Assembly: GCA_012656075.1 (NCBI GenBank)
Contig: JAAKBF010000354.1
Span: forward strand, 372,001 to 436,000
Direction: 5' to 3'
DNA: 64,000 nucleotides
Source: Phytophthora hibernalis
Lineage: Eukaryota; Oomycota; Peronosporomycetes; Peronosporales; Peronosporaceae
A model generated the notes under the pieces. That model was not told the origin of the DNA. It did not search any database and was given only the letters and a program-made list of their open reading frames with translations. Of the stretch, positions 43,786 through 56,172 are shown one piece after another; position 1 is the stretch's first letter, and each line of letters opens with the position of its first letter. The position numbers and the translations under genes were made by a program.

Positions 43786-44504
43786 TCCGTACCCTACAAC
43801 AAACACAAACAATTTTCCAAACGAAAACGCACGCTGCAACGCACACAACAACACCTACGCACGCTGCAAGCGCCACGCCGCACCACCGCCTTGCCCACGC
43901 CTACATCACCCCCATCCAGTCCCACAGCCTTCCTGCGCAGCGCCAGCGAACTCCGACCGACACTGCTCTTTTCCATGCGTTTGTGTCGCCAACGACGCTC
44001 GGACAACGCTCCACCCGCCGTCCTTGACCACCGTGCTCGACGTCGACCTTGACCTCCTTGCCTTTGCACCGCTCCGAGACCCACAATAATCTCCTTTCCC
44101 GGAGAATCCACTCCGCACCTTGCCGCAGCAAGGCCCGCAGATGCCCGCAAGCACTGCAACTCGGTCGCTCGCAAGCTGACCACGACGACGCATCGTCAAC
44201 GTTCTCCCTCAGTGCGTGACCCGTGTCCCGCAGGACACACCCGCACTCCCTTGGGGATCACTGACAGCTCCCCCAGTCCGCCGCGCGACATACCAGCCGT
44301 TTCCGGTGCGGCACCTTCAACAGGAAGGGGTCTTTTCGCCGGACAGCCTTTCGCTGCGACAGATCTCCCAATCCGGAGGCCTTAACCAGGCCAACTTCCT
44401 CGTGCCGCCGCACAGCTTCTTGGGCAGTCTTCTGGCGTACGCACAACACAACATCACGTCGCATGTTGGTCCCACAACCCGTCGGGGCTGGGACCAACAA
44501 GTGC
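43786..44504. other. sequence between the direct repeats, no recognised gene
   Basis: About 720 bases with open but low-complexity frames on both strands (Pro, His, Arg and Ser rich). No gag, reverse transcriptase or other domain is visible, as in TRIM or LARD-like elements. It contains the inverted repeat TGTTGGTCCCA at about 44464-44474 and its reverse complement at about 44490-44500. Confidence 0.4.
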
Positions 44505-44738
44505 TACCAGTATATCAAAGTAGATTTGTAGAACGCGGGAGCTTTGGGGAGGGCGGTCACAACGAAGAGTGAACCGACCCCGCAGTTCGGGTGGATGGAG
44601 CCACGGGGCTCCACAGCCGCCGTACATCTGCATTTATTAGTTTCACTATACTACACTATTTCTAAGTAATACTATATATGCATACTATTGGCTATAATAC
44701 TAACCAATCCTGTTACACAGCCCCACCTGCAAGAGGAG
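44505..44738. repeat. direct repeat, right copy (LTR-like)
   Basis: Partner of 43489-43710; see there. This copy has a short insertion (ACGGGGCTCC near 44614) relative to the left one, and ends in TGTTACACAGCCCCACC, where the left copy reads TGTTTCACTCACCCACC. Confidence 0.6.
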
Positions 44739-45988
44739 AGTGGAGTTGATAAGGCTCCACCGTTGAAGTCTGCATTGACATCGCTACAGCCGTTGTCACC
44801 GTCCCCCAATAGTCACAACGGCTGAAGAAGAGGGTGACGGCAGCAAGACGCGAGTTATACTACACGGAGACAACACGTTCAGTATATGTGGACCATGCGT
44901 CGTAGAGCAATGTAATTCACTTTCGAAATGGAGGTTGCCTGGAACAAACCAATGCTCAATCGAAATCGACGAGGTGAGGTAGACCAGTGACTATTTCTTT
45001 CGGCAAGGCGTATTCGCTTCTTCGCTTTCCAATGACATCGTTTCCAGCACGTATTACATGATGAAGATGATACGATTGCAGTGAAAATAAAGTTGATAAG
45101 CTTATTGGGGTGTTACAGTCCATGTTTTCGCTCCATATGTTATTAATACCTGAATGCCTATTAATTAATACCTGAATGTTTCCCAGATATCGTCCATGCT
45201 GCAGGAAGCTACTAGCATCCATGCCAAACGTTGTAAAAAAGAAGAATGCGTTGTAAAATCGTGGTGGTCCAGCGCAGGAAGACGAACATGAGGAGCTGTG
45301 AATTGTATTTTGGTTTCATCGTGGAAATACTCAGGTTGATACATATCCACGGAGGGGCTGTTGGTTGTTGGCATTAGGCTTCCTACTTTGCGTGGAAAAT
45401 GACGAATTCTACCGGACCTGTCGCAATCTTTCAACACACTAGTGAGCTGAAAGACTGGAGTTGATAGCACTTAGGCAGAGGAAGTCTTGGTTTGTGTGTC
45501 GAGGTGCTCGAGATCACGTCTTGAAAGCACTCGAGTAGTTGTGGTTATGGTGCCCGAGAAAGTACTCAAGGTCACCAGACACGTTAGCCCACGTCCGCTT
45601 GGCCAGAGCAGTAAGTCGACTTTATTCCTTTTCCGTAGATTCTAGAATGATGTCGCACGCTCACCCTCTACTCTGGCTCGTACCTACTCGCAGCTACATG
45701 GTTTCACTACTTGCCTGGTTAAACATCCTTTGAATGATCTCGCACGCTCACCCTCTACTCGCAGCTACATGGGTTCCCTACTTGCCTGGTTAAACGTCCT
45801 TTGCCATGTTGAAGTTGATGCAGGAGCCATTGACACTGCTCAAGTACGACTTGAGCCTGCTGCAGCACTTAATTGCAGCGATTCATCACTCGTACTCAAT
45901 ATCTCACGAGCATCTGTAGATATCTCATGACATGCCGTCCGCTAAGAAGAGACCCTCCTTGTTTGCTTGCGCTCATAAAATCGATTGA
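44739..45988. other. spacer with an imperfect tandem duplication
   Basis: About 1.25 kb with no convincing gene. Units 45646-45732 and 45733-45803 are direct tandem copies (AATGAT(G/C)TCGCACGCTCAC onward); the second lacks a 16-base segment. The stretch may include the decayed 3' flank or terminal repeat of the retroelement that follows. Confidence 0.5.
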
Positions 45989-48900
45989 TCAGGTCTCAAC
46001 ATATTTTAAGTTTTCGATAGGTTCCCAGGTGCGTCGAGCCTGTCCAACCCACTTAACCTTATACAAAGGCTTCCCTCGGACACGCTTGTAGTCCACAATA
46101 TCCTCCATTAGTTCACCTTCAGTATTGTCAGGGAGCAGTACCTTGAAGGTGCGTTGCTCTCTGTTGCCACCGCGTACGTACGGCTTCAAATAGCTAGTGT
46201 GGAAGACGAGATGAAATTTGACTCCTTTTGGCAGCTTCAGTTCATAATAGCCAGGTCCGAGTCGATTCACGATAGTATACGGGCCAACCCAGTGCGCTCC
46301 TAATTTCTGCTTCGTTGTCCCAGCATGATAGTTTCGAGGTTTTCAGTTGATAGCAATACTTCCTCCCCACCTCAAAGGATTGCACCGGTCGATTGTTGTA
46401 GCACTCACTCATGCGATCAGATGCTTGCTGTAGCTCCCGACGAACAGTAGCTAGTCGGTCCGCCTGGTACTCGTGGAACGTCTTCCCCATAGCCTGACAT
46501 TAGCGTTCAGCTCCTGTTGCACACGGTGGGCTCAGAAGTGTTGCTGGTGTCGATGGCTGGTATCCCAAGTCAGCTTCATATGGGGCCATGCCTATCGACT
46601 GTTGGTATCGCGAATTTTAGCTAAACTCTGTAAACGAAAGGTCGGAGTCCCAGTCGGATGATGCTCCATTCGAAAATGCTCGCAAGTAGTTTTCAATAGT
46701 TTGATTTAGTCGCTCCGTAACTCCGTTTGCTTGGTGCCGAAATCCGGTCGTCAACTTGTCTAGTCCCCAACATTCCATAATTGTCCAAACTGTAGCAGTG
46801 AACTTAGGACCTCTGTCCGATAATATCCCCCTGGGGTTCCGTGCAAGACAAAATCCGGTCGCGATACAGCTCAGTAACATCTCGTGCGGTAGCGGTACCT
46901 CGACACGCGACGAAGTGTGCTCTCTTTGTGAGTTGGTCAACTACCACAAGCACCGAGTCAAACTTAGATTCGGTCGTAGGCAAAGAAACTATGAAATCCA
47001 TAGCCACGTGTGTCCATCGTCCACGTGAAATTGGTTGGCTTTGCAGCAAACCTGGTGGCTTCGTGTTCCGTGATTTAGTTCGCTGACACGTCTCACAGGA
47101 CTTGACATAAGCCCCAATACACCTAATCATGTGCTTCCAGTAGTAGTGTGATTCGACCTGCCGAAGTGTTCGCTCGACTCCAGAATGCCCATAAACCTCA
47201 ACGTTGTGAAACTCAAACATCGATGTACTTGAACTTAGTGTCAAAAGCCGAATCACTACCCTTCAGCGCTTGGATAATGTTTTTGTGTGATCATCTTCAC
47301 TATATCTGGCGATGGCTTCGTTGACAACGGCATTCATTCCCTTTTCCACACGAGCATGCACTACAGAAGACGCAATAATCGCTTCCAGCGAGTGTTCATC
47401 TTGGAAATCAGCGCGCCGCGAAATGCCATCTGCCACTATGTTTGATGAGCCAGGTATGGATTTGAACGTAACCGGATATTCACCCAGCTCGTCATACCTT
47501 CGCGCAATTCGTCTTGAAATTCTCGTCTGTGAGAACACACTCTCGAGCGACTTGTGGTCTGTTTCGACAATGAAGGGTTTGCCAAGAAGGTAGATATGCC
47601 AAAAACAAACAAAATCGCTAACAACTATTTCTCTCGCATAGAGTAAATATTTTCAGCACCTTTGTATTTCCGCCCTTGGAACGCTACTGGGCGCTCGATT
47701 TGTTTGCCATCGTGCTCTTCAATTTGAAAAATAACTCTTCCAATCGCAAAATCACTAGCGTCCATCCGTAAATGAAAAGATTTCGAAAAATCTGCAATTA
47801 CCAGGATGGGTGTGTCTGAAATTCGCTGTTTCAACTTCTCGAAGTGCTTCACTTGCTCCTGAGTCCACTCCAATTTGACATTGCCTTTTATTTTCTCCTT
47901 AGTTTTGAGCATATCGAACAGTGATCCAGCGTCATGGGCGAATCGCCGCAAAAGCGCTGTACGTATGTAGCAGTTCCCAAGAACGACTGCAATTCACTTC
48001 TCGAAGACGGTCGAGGCCAGTCCCGAAGGATGGAAACCTTCTTCGTGTCAATTCGTACTCCATCTCGCCCGATATAATCTCCAAGACAAGGTATTTCTGC
48101 GGAGCAGAAAACACACTTGCTCAATTTGACGTAGAACTCGTTCTCCTCTAGCCAACTTAGCACTATGTCGAGAGCCGCAAGATGTGAGGCGAGCTCACTA
48201 TCACGTGTGAACACGTAAACATCGTCGAAATAAGAGAGGCAAAAGTCAGCTAAGTCGCTAAGCAACTTACGGATTCCTTCGTTGAAAGTGGCAGGTGCAT
48301 TTGATAGCCCCATCGGAATCACTAAGTACTCAAACGACCCGTCCGCTGTCTAAAAGCGGTGTATTTTATACCAGCATCGTCCATCCGAAACTGGTAGTAC
48401 CTGCTAAGCAAGTCCATGCAACCGTACCAATAGGCACCTTGCATTCGCTCGTAGATGATGTCTTTACGAAGCATTGACAATGTTCGTCGAATCGAATGAT
48501 TATTCATTGCTCGATAGTCGTGGACTATTCTCCAACCCACTGGTTCTTCACACAAAGGTGGGTGCCCCATGAGGAGAAGATGAAGGTCGAATCAAAGCAG
48601 CTGTTAACATCTCTTCGGCACAAGCACGTATTTCGTGTTCTTATGCAGGGATTGGCGCCACTGTTGTCGAAAAATCGGTCCACTTCCATTTTGTGAACGC
48701 CATGGCTCTTGGGTGGCAACTGCATCGGCAGCTTCTGCCTAAAACCTGCTTTATTACGCTCCAAGACTGGGTAAACAGGCTGAACGTTGTAGTCTTCGAT
48801 CTCTGTTAAAGCTTTCGCCGAATCAGTTTGTTCTTGTTCAGTCACCGGTCTCACAACAAACACACATTCCAGCTCGTTCGGCTTGCGAAGAAGTCGCTTG

Positions 48901-49724
48901 AACTGTTTACTCGTGATGTATTTTGTTTCACCACTCGTGACTGAGAAATATCCGTGCTGAAAGTACCTACTGCACGAACGTTAGTATCACCAGTTACCGA
49001 AAAACTATGACCTCCGACTCGCAGTGCGGGCTTCGATTTTTTGATTTTGAAACTGAGGTAGATTGGTGTCATTTAACTGTCGCTAACGACTCCTAATGTC
49101 CGTCGCACTCCGGGCCACTTCTTCCCGTCGTGCCCTGTGCGGGCTTCGAATGTATAGTTGCCGTTCGCGGTTTCATCTTTTTCTGCCTTTTGTCGTTGTC
49201 TCCCCCTGGTTCCTGGCGAGGTTTCACAGTTTCTTCAATCCAGTCGATATCAGGATTTGTGCCTTTAACCAGAGCATGCCGAGCAAAATATCCTGATTTT
49301 CAGGGACAGGAAGCACCAAGAAGTCTTTAATGTAAGGGAAAATAATCAATGTACAAATGCAACCGCACGGTTCGTTTTGGATCTTCCATTTCTTGCTTGC
49401 TCTCAACGTGACCGGAATTTTTACTCCATGGTCCTTTATTCTGCTATCCAATCCAGCTCGTTGACAAAACTCAGGACTCATAGCGTTGATTGTAGCTCCA
49501 CTGTCGATAAAATTTGAGTTTGTCAGGACCAAATCGTCGCGGGTGTACTGTACCGTGCTGTTTGTTTGCAATATACAGTAGTAGTCCCGAGGCAGACAGC
49601 TAGAAGAACTTACTTGTGCCTCGAAACTATCGTCATCGAAAAACTTCGTGTTCTCCACTTCGTTTTGTATGACCATGAACATCGTTCTCTCATTTTTCTT
49701 GGTATTTTGTTGTTGAACATGCAC
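45989..49724 (-). mobile_element. Ty3/gypsy chromodomain retrotransposon remnant (pol only)
   Basis: Minus-strand polyprotein pieces in the order protease, reverse transcriptase, RNase H, integrase, chromodomain, as in Ty3/gypsy chromoviruses. Protease: FIDSGATINAMSPEFC (49500s). Reverse transcriptase: WRIVHDYRAMNNH, MDLLSRYYQFRM, GLSNAPATF and YFDDVYVF. RNase H: LRMDASDFAIG. Integrase: zinc finger ending CETCQRTKS, WTHVAMDFIVSLP, SDRGPKFTA and NGVTERLNQTIENYL. Chromodomain at 46050-46110: DIVDYKRVRGKPLYKVKWVG. It is broken in at least seven places, some by frame changes and some by stops. No gag and no clear flanking long terminal repeats are seen, so it is a 5'-truncated or rearranged copy. 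Confidence 0.88.
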
Positions 49725-50034
49725 TGAATCATTTTCGCGCCGCGTGCCTGCACGCAGGAGCTTGTGATGTTGATCGGAGCTCTCATAAAGAAAGCTTGAG
49801 AGGAGGAAGAAGAAGGTCAGCAGTCGAGGATGGACATAAGATCGAGGACTCCGTGCATGAAGTCGTAGCGTAGCACTTAATACATATCAACAAATTTACA
49901 TGTTCCTGACAAGCTTTTCCTCTACGGTCGTTGCGTACGCCCTGATCCTCGTCAACAATAAGTGAGAAAAGAAAGCCACACTTGTTCATGTACGTATATT
50001 ACGAGGAAAATGATAGTGTCGACGAAGTCTGCTG
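49725..50034. other. junction between two elements
   Basis: About 310 bases between the retroelement and the Harbinger-like gene, with no gene or repeat apparent. Confidence 0.4.
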
Positions 50035-51326
50035 CTATACTTCCGCCTCGCCCGAGAATGTCGTACGAATCTGCGAGATCCCTACCGTGCGAACACAGTA
50101 GTTCGCCATGCGGAATAAGTTGTTAATCCTGCGCCCGCATAGCTCGGGGTCGTACGGCAGAGGCAGGCTCAGGCGACTGTAGACCTTCTGCATGCCCCCA
50201 AGTCCCACTCCGCCGCTTGACGCACAGACGTGATGGCTTTATGCAGAGTACGCGCCGAGATCCGGAGGGACGGCAAGATTCGCTCCAGATCACCGTCCTT
50301 GAGTGGCGTTAGGATACGGCCTGCCATGGCCGCCGAACAGGGGAACGCGGAGTCGGAAACGACGTTGATTCGCGTGTCAGGGCATTACGCGGGGTCGAAC
50401 AGCTTGTTTCGGAAACCCTGGGACGTATCGGTCGTTCCACGACCCAGAGCAATTGTGCCGGCACAACACGATGCATCCATCAGCTGCGAAACAGAACGTG
50501 CCCGTCACGAAGACTATATGCACCCAGCCGTTGTACATCGCGTTCTGCAAGTCGGCGTTCGAAGACTGCTGGACCTGCAACATGTACGGCAGCAACACGT
50601 ACGACATCGTTACCAAATAGAAACGGTGTCATCGTAAAGTGCAGTGATAGGAAGCGTAGCAGTACGTACCCTTAAGTTTTTTCATCAATAAAGCCGAATG
50701 TATGTTCAAGCAGCGACTCACGGGCCTGAACCAACTTTGCCAAGATATCCTGGTGAGCAGGAGACGGCGACGAGATTCTCGCCGGCGTATAGCCCTCCGG
50801 CGCACGCCACAGTGACTCCTCGGCTTGGCGTAGCACCCTCGACATCGTGCTGAGCGGGACTCCGAAGACCATGCAGAGGTGCTCGGCTCCATCGACCCAA
50901 CGTAGAAGCAAAGCACCAGACCCAATATCTGGTGGTGGTAGCGTAGCTTGGGCGGGCGACCTCGCGAGTCTTGCGGCGGAATGTAGTAGTAGGGACTGAA
51001 GCGACGCAGTAGCTGCTGGAACGCCGGCCTGCATGCACGTTAAATTAGACTAGCAGTGCCGATACTCCGTATCCCTTGCCGTACGATCGTACCTGGTCAA
51101 ACTCGTCGTGTTGAGAAAGTTGAAGTCCGTGCCGAATCGATACACCATCATCCATGCCGCGTCGCACGGCGTGCGTCGTTAGATAATGGCGACTGCGTAT
51201 CGCCACCTTCCACGCGTCTTCTACGAGCAAGATGTCGATGTCTCGGCGGACCTCCCTCAGCGCCTCGTCGTGGCTGAGGAAGACCTCCGTCAGCAGCAGC
51301 ACGGCGTCCGAATCTTCCGCTGCCAT
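50035..51326 (-). pseudogene. third Harbinger-like DDE transposase, broken frame
   Basis: A minus-strand gene of a different lineage from the two elements at 18-25 kb. In order: LLLTEVFLSHDEALREV, a splice near 51000-51075, QQLLRRFSPYYYIPP, FGVPLSTMSRVLRQAEESL (helix-turn-helix-like), then the DDE residues: HTFGFIDEK (Asp), SDSAFPCSAAMAG (Asp) and SVRQAAEWGLG (Glu). Frame changes occur near 50890, 50690, 50610 and 50180. All three catalytic residues can be read. I found no flanking terminal inverted repeats by eye. I call it a pseudogene because of the number of breaks; some may be assembly indels. Confidence 0.65.
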
Positions 51327-51381
51327 CGCTTGTGTCCGACGCGCGCGAATTCCGAAGTGATGAAAAATGGAAGCTGCGCAT

Positions 51382-53060
51382 CTCCGAGCGACATCAGCGG
51401 TGTCCGGGACAAAGTGACGGGTACATTCCTAAGTCACATCGAGCTCCTATTCAAACCTTCTGATTCAGGGCACTATATGTCGGATGTAGGGAGTAGTTGT
51501 GTGGCATTTGCGGCGTAGGTTTTTGCGATATGTCAACATATATCTTTTTAAACATTGGGATATCTGCTGCATAAAGCGGTCGACTACCGGTAATCTATAC
51601 TGTAGTATTGGGAAGGCGTCCAGTTACCGCACATGTAACAGTGCACAGGTGACCTCTGTACATATGCGTTTACGGCAATACTCGAGCCAGGTCACTTAGT
51701 ACGTAAACGAACCGAAGACGAAGGCTTGGGTGCGGGATTTGCCCCTTATGATATAGCATGCTTCCTACATGTTCCAGTAGTTGCGGAGAACTTTCAATTG
51801 TTGGTGGGGCAGAATCTGACTCAGATAATGACAATTTCTAAGAGCTCCGAAGAATATGGCTGGCTTGGTGTGCTCTTGGCATTGAAACTTGTTGAGCAAC
51901 CAGTTTCCCGTTGCGACGCCATCAAAAACGATTTCGATAGTATCGGAATATCAATAGCGTTTTAAGAATCCGTTGCCCAGTTGACGACTACCGGTAGAAG
52001 CATTTCTAACCACACTCGAGTTTTCCAGCGCTACACGTAGTAGAGCATAGTCCTGCCCAACGTCGCACATCGAAAGCATTATACAACGCGTTAACACCAT
52101 GCGAAAAGACTACCAGAAAGAAACTCGCGTTGTTTTCGAGACTCCAATCGACAAAATCGCTGCTTTCATCACAGTTATATTGGCTGCACTGCATGTGTTA
52201 GCGTTTGTACGGGGTGGGTATACGCAAAAACGAACAGCCCAAGGTTGTTTCTGAGTCGGGTGCCTTCTTCGGCTTGGTGTTAATCAGAGGTCCGCCAATT
52301 CAGTATGATATTGTATTGTCATCTCAATAATAAAAATTGCAATTCCTGGCTAACCAATAATAAATATTGCCGCAAATGTATATTGTATTGTTACATAAAC
52401 GCGTCTTCCACTACTTCCTCTTCCTCTCGCCCCAGGCGTTCCTGTCGGAATAATGACGCGGGTACTGTTGGTTCGATGCATGCATCATATTTAGGGATGG
52501 AAGGATCATATTGCATCTGATATTTGATGCATGCATCTTAGTCAACAGAATTACCTTTTGTAAAGTTCACGTAAAAAGCAAGCTAACACTAGCCAAAATT
52601 CCTACCGCTTCTCCACTGACTTCCATACACTAACGTTATAACTACAACGCTTATGCCGGTAGTGCTAAGCTACTACATGCACTACATCTAAGCGCAATTC
52701 CGCTTTCAGGGGCACTGCTGCACGAAGCGCAAAAGTTTGAGCTCGACATGGCTACATTCAACTTCCAGTTTCGACCCAACCAACGAAATACATGTAGTAG
52801 GTATTGCCCTCTAGCACGAGCTCCGCCAGGTCACATGACACCTGGGTGGTGTTTGAGGGCTTATCCTATCTATTGTTAATAAACCGGCGCACGACATCCG
52901 TGATTGCTATTTTTAAAGTATTCAGAATACTTTTGCAGTATTTATTGTCAATATTGTGGCAATATAATATTGTATTGGAATCAACGAACTCCAATAATAA
53001 ATATTTTTATTGGAAACCCCAATTAATTATTGTATTGCTCGATTTAATTCCGAACACTGT
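51382..53060. other. AT-rich repeat-like region, no recognised gene
   Basis: About 1.7 kb. An open frame at 51726-51965 is unrecognised. Two copies of the palindrome GATGCATGCATC (about 52475 and 52533) form an inverted repeat. Words such as AATAATAAATATT and TATTGTATTG recur at 52300-52400 and 52930-53040, suggesting a decayed small element. Three TACNNGTA octamers are present. Confidence 0.4.
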
Positions 53061-53800
53061 TCATATATTTACTATCCCGGCAGTTCTTCGCGAAGATCTT
53101 CGTCTCATCAAAGAATTCGACGAACCAGGAGTGACAAACACAACAGGAGATTGAAAAATGCGTTGCAAGTGCGGCATTTGTGCAAGTGTTCCGTACGCAA
53201 TCGCTGCCGTGGAATGCTTTCGAATTTCTACCTCGGTGTCTTTAGGATTTGGTTGTATCTTGGTTGAAGCTTGTTGATTTCGCCGCCGCTGGTGCTGTTT
53301 CGCAGACATACTCTCAATCTTCGCCTTGTTGCATGCGATGTAATCAATTGTAGGGGATGCTTGAGTACTGCTTTGATGAAAAATCTCACGCTTTTGTCCT
53401 GGAAATCTAGCAGTACGACTCCAGTTAGGAATTCCACCTCCAGTCATAGCGACGCTATCCCCGGGTGCTCGAAGCCGCTGGATGGGACGTAATAGCTAGA
53501 CACAACATCAACTGTAGCTGAAGGTGTTGTAATTGAAGCTCGAGGTGGCTCCGCTGTCTCCGTTTGCCTAGGAAGTTGGGAAAATACGACACGAGCTGAT
53601 CTTCTGGCAGTAATTCGATCATTCGGAAGGTATTGGCCTGGGCCTGGTGCGTGTGGATCGCTGTTACCACCACCTGCGTGCTCTCGAAAGCGGTCAGCCG
53701 GACTGAATTTGACGCTACCAGTTGTAGCAGATCGCCCCGGCCAACACTGTACTGTCCTGGTCCAAATGCAAAGGATTCGGCATTGCAAAGCGAACTTCAA
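53061..53800 (-). pseudogene. truncated duplicate of the SHIPPO/IQ gene
   Basis: Nearly identical to parts of the gene at 57502-60150: the block from APGPGQYLPND through IPNWSRTARFPGQKREIF matches, then the copy jumps from KDTEVE directly to MPHLQRIFQSP, skipping about 520 bases of the source. Both ends of the homology are abrupt (about 53085 and 53780). The copy lacks a start and the C-terminal half. It has a G that the source copy lacks (in CGAGGTGG near 53541) and lacks a C that the source has (near 53470). Confidence 0.85.
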
Positions 53801-54059
53801 CTGAGAGACCAGATAGAAATGTGCGCTGTCAGTTTACAGCGTGCGCAGGTGTTGCTAGGGTATCACATTTACGTTGAAAACTTCATATTGGAGCTGTTGC
53901 ATCTTACGAAAGCACTGCACTTGAGTTCATCAAGCCAACCCGTTATACCTCTTAACGAAGAGAGCGAATGCCTGTACAATGTGCTTGTCTTGCTGGCTAT
54001 CACCCCAGCAGTTGTTCTCAGCCTTTTCGCGACGCCAAGCGCATCATATCCTCTGTACA

Positions 54060-54593
54060 TCAGCTTCCAAAACGCCGCCGACTGTATCTTTTGGCCGACA
54101 GCTCCATTTCCGACGAGTCCTTAGCTGCATGGGCCCACCTCATCACAGCCATTTCGTCGTAGTGTTTAGTCAAAGTATTCAGCATTACGTGCGCAGAGCT
54201 CTTGGGGCCACGTTTGTTGAGTTTGGTCACGGATTCAGCCCATTTCTTCATCTCCGAGTTAGAAAACGATTCAAGTTTTTGCGAGCGGAACTTGTTTTCC
54301 ATACGAAATCGCCACACCCTTGTCTTTATGTTCTGGGCAATTGACTTGGCTAGATCTGTGACTTTCTGGACAACGCCGGGAAGTACAAGTCCTCTCTCTT
54401 CGGCCCTGCCGATATCTTCGCCCTTGTCTATAGCAGGCTCACCTCTCAAAGACCTCTTGGCAGCGGCTTCAACTTGGTCGTCATCGAGCGAACGCGCCCC
54501 AACAGGGAATTTTGAGGATGTGGTCTCTGCATCGACGGTTAATAGGAGAGACACAACAGCTAAGCTTATCAGCAAAACGTAGTGCCTATGCAT
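54060..54593 (-). CDS. secreted RXLR effector protein 2
   Basis: A 177-residue protein: a signal peptide at residues 1-22 (MHRHYVLLISLAVVSLLLTV then DA), RSLR at 47-50, EER at 65-67 and a basic C-terminal effector domain with WRFRMENKF and MKKWAESVTKLN. The arrangement is that of oomycete RXLR effectors, secreted and delivered into host cells; the target is unknown. The ORF opens eight codons earlier but the ATG at 54593 starts the signal peptide. The frame is intact, in a stretch where housekeeping genes are broken by indels. It lies in gene-sparse DNA between a pseudogene and a decayed relative. Confidence 0.85.
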   Translation of the reverse strand: MHRHYVLLISLAVVSLLLTVDAETTSSKFPVGARSLDDDQVEAAAKRSLRGEPAIDKGEDIGRAEERGLVLPGVVQKVTDLAKSIAQNIKTRVWRFRMENKFRSQKLESFSNSEMKKWAESVTKLNKRGPKSSAHVMLNTLTKHYDEMAVMRWAHAAKDSSEMELSAKRYSRRRFGS

Positions 54594-54623
54594 TGTTGAT
54601 CTTGGAACTTGGGGCACTTGAGA

Positions 54624-54639
54624 GCAAATTGCAAAGTAA
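54624..54639 (-). promoter_or_regulatory. oomycete Inr + flanking element of RXLR effector 2
   Basis: On the minus strand TTACTTTG then CAATTTGC: the flanking element matches MAWTTTNC exactly, while the initiator differs slightly from YTCANTYY. It sits about 31 bases before the ATG at 54593, the same spacing class as at effector 1. Confidence 0.55.
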
Positions 54640-55251
54640 CTGGAAAGCCAGTCAAGGGCAAGCCAAACTTGGCGATGGATAAGCGCAGCTTAGGCATCGC
54701 TGACAATACCAATGTCGTACGTGAATAACAATCGGATCAGCATATATTGATCGCTGAACGCCTGGCAAGCATCGTAATCACGGATGGGGAACACCTACTG
54801 GTAAATTTGACATTCATGTAGCGCTTCGAATGGATTGTGTGCTGTGAAGAAATTCACTCTTCACTGAAAATGTGCTTCGATATGATGTCATTCCACAGAG
54901 AGGTGAACACTAACTTTATTGTGTCCAGGCATAAGCTTAGCTGACTTCGAAGTATGTTATCATGCTCCACACCTGCCGCGCAGTTAGCATGATTGAAGTG
55001 TACGAGCTGAGCAGCCATTTATTACGAATGCGTGCATGTACAAGGATGAACGTATGAAGAGAAGTACAATATTACAGTAAAAGGTCTATAACGCGCAAAA
55101 TGGCGTTGCCGCCGGTTGATTACGACTGGAAATAGTAGGGTGAAGTCCATCAGCCCTTTGGAGTGATCATGAAGATCATGCACCAATTTTCTATCGATCT
55201 GATCGCACACTTTGTGACCATTTTCGCACTGAATACTTCAAGTAAGAAGTG

Positions 55252-55312
55252 TTAATACAGCTTGTATTTCTCAAAACCAAGCTTATCAGCAAAATGTAGC
55301 GCCAACCCATTG
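55252..55312 (-). pseudogene. relic of an RXLR effector 5' end
   Basis: The minus strand reads MGWRYILLISLVL, which aligns with MHRHYVLLISLAV of effector 2, and the bases just upstream (CCAAGATCAGCAATGGG) match CCAAGATCAACAATGCA there. After the signal-peptide start the frame becomes unrelated. Only the leader and the beginning of the signal peptide remain. Confidence 0.6.
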
Positions 55313-56172
55313 CTGATCTTGGAACGTGGATGAAAATTGTTTTTTAATGAAAGTGAAGGGTTAACCAAACATATCATACATAGCAATCGGACAAGCATAT
55401 TGGTTCGAGGGTGAACGCCAACCTGGCTGGAGTCGTGATCACGAATGGGGCTCAATTGACTTTGCTTCGAAAGGAATAAAAAATTTGTACAGATTCCGCT
55501 GAGAAACTGAAAAGGGTGGCTCTCAAAGGTTATCATCTGTATGCCGGGAATCAATTATCGCAATGAAGACCTCGCAGACGGAAGCAAATCAGCAACACAA
55601 CTGACCTCTTATTCTAACGACTTTGGGAGGGTATATGATGAATGCAGTTTCTCAGCGGAATCTGTATTACTCCCCAGTACTATTAATACTTCGAAGTAAG
55701 AGTGGGTTCAGAAAAGTGATTCTAGAGGATTAGATATAGAATTAAACTAATGCAGCGATTGGGTTTAAAATTACAATGATTTTTAAACTGATTTGACGGG
55801 ATATTGGATTATCGAGGTGCGCATAACGAGGGGTAGCACGATGTGCAGGGCGACCATAACGAAATTTACTCCTCGCTACAGTCTAGTCCGTATCTACATG
55901 TAGGTATGATCATAGAGACGAATATTTAAATAATTGGACCCAGGCAGCAAGTTTCAAAGTAACGTTATTTTATTATGCATGCTATTAAAGTTTACAAGAA
56001 GAAACAAGATTAACTTCTATAATACCTACAGTACGATTTGAGCAACCATGTATTAGGAATGCGACTAGCACAAGGATGAATACCTACGAAGCAGGGCAGA
56101 ATTCGTTTTTTTAAGACTTCGAGGTTTCAGCTTAATTTTTGCCGATACCCGCAACATGGCTGGATACGGTTT

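Noticed and set aside
44216..44572. Open frame between the direct repeats
   Set aside because: Low-complexity composition, no gag or other domain, and overlapping open frames on both strands.
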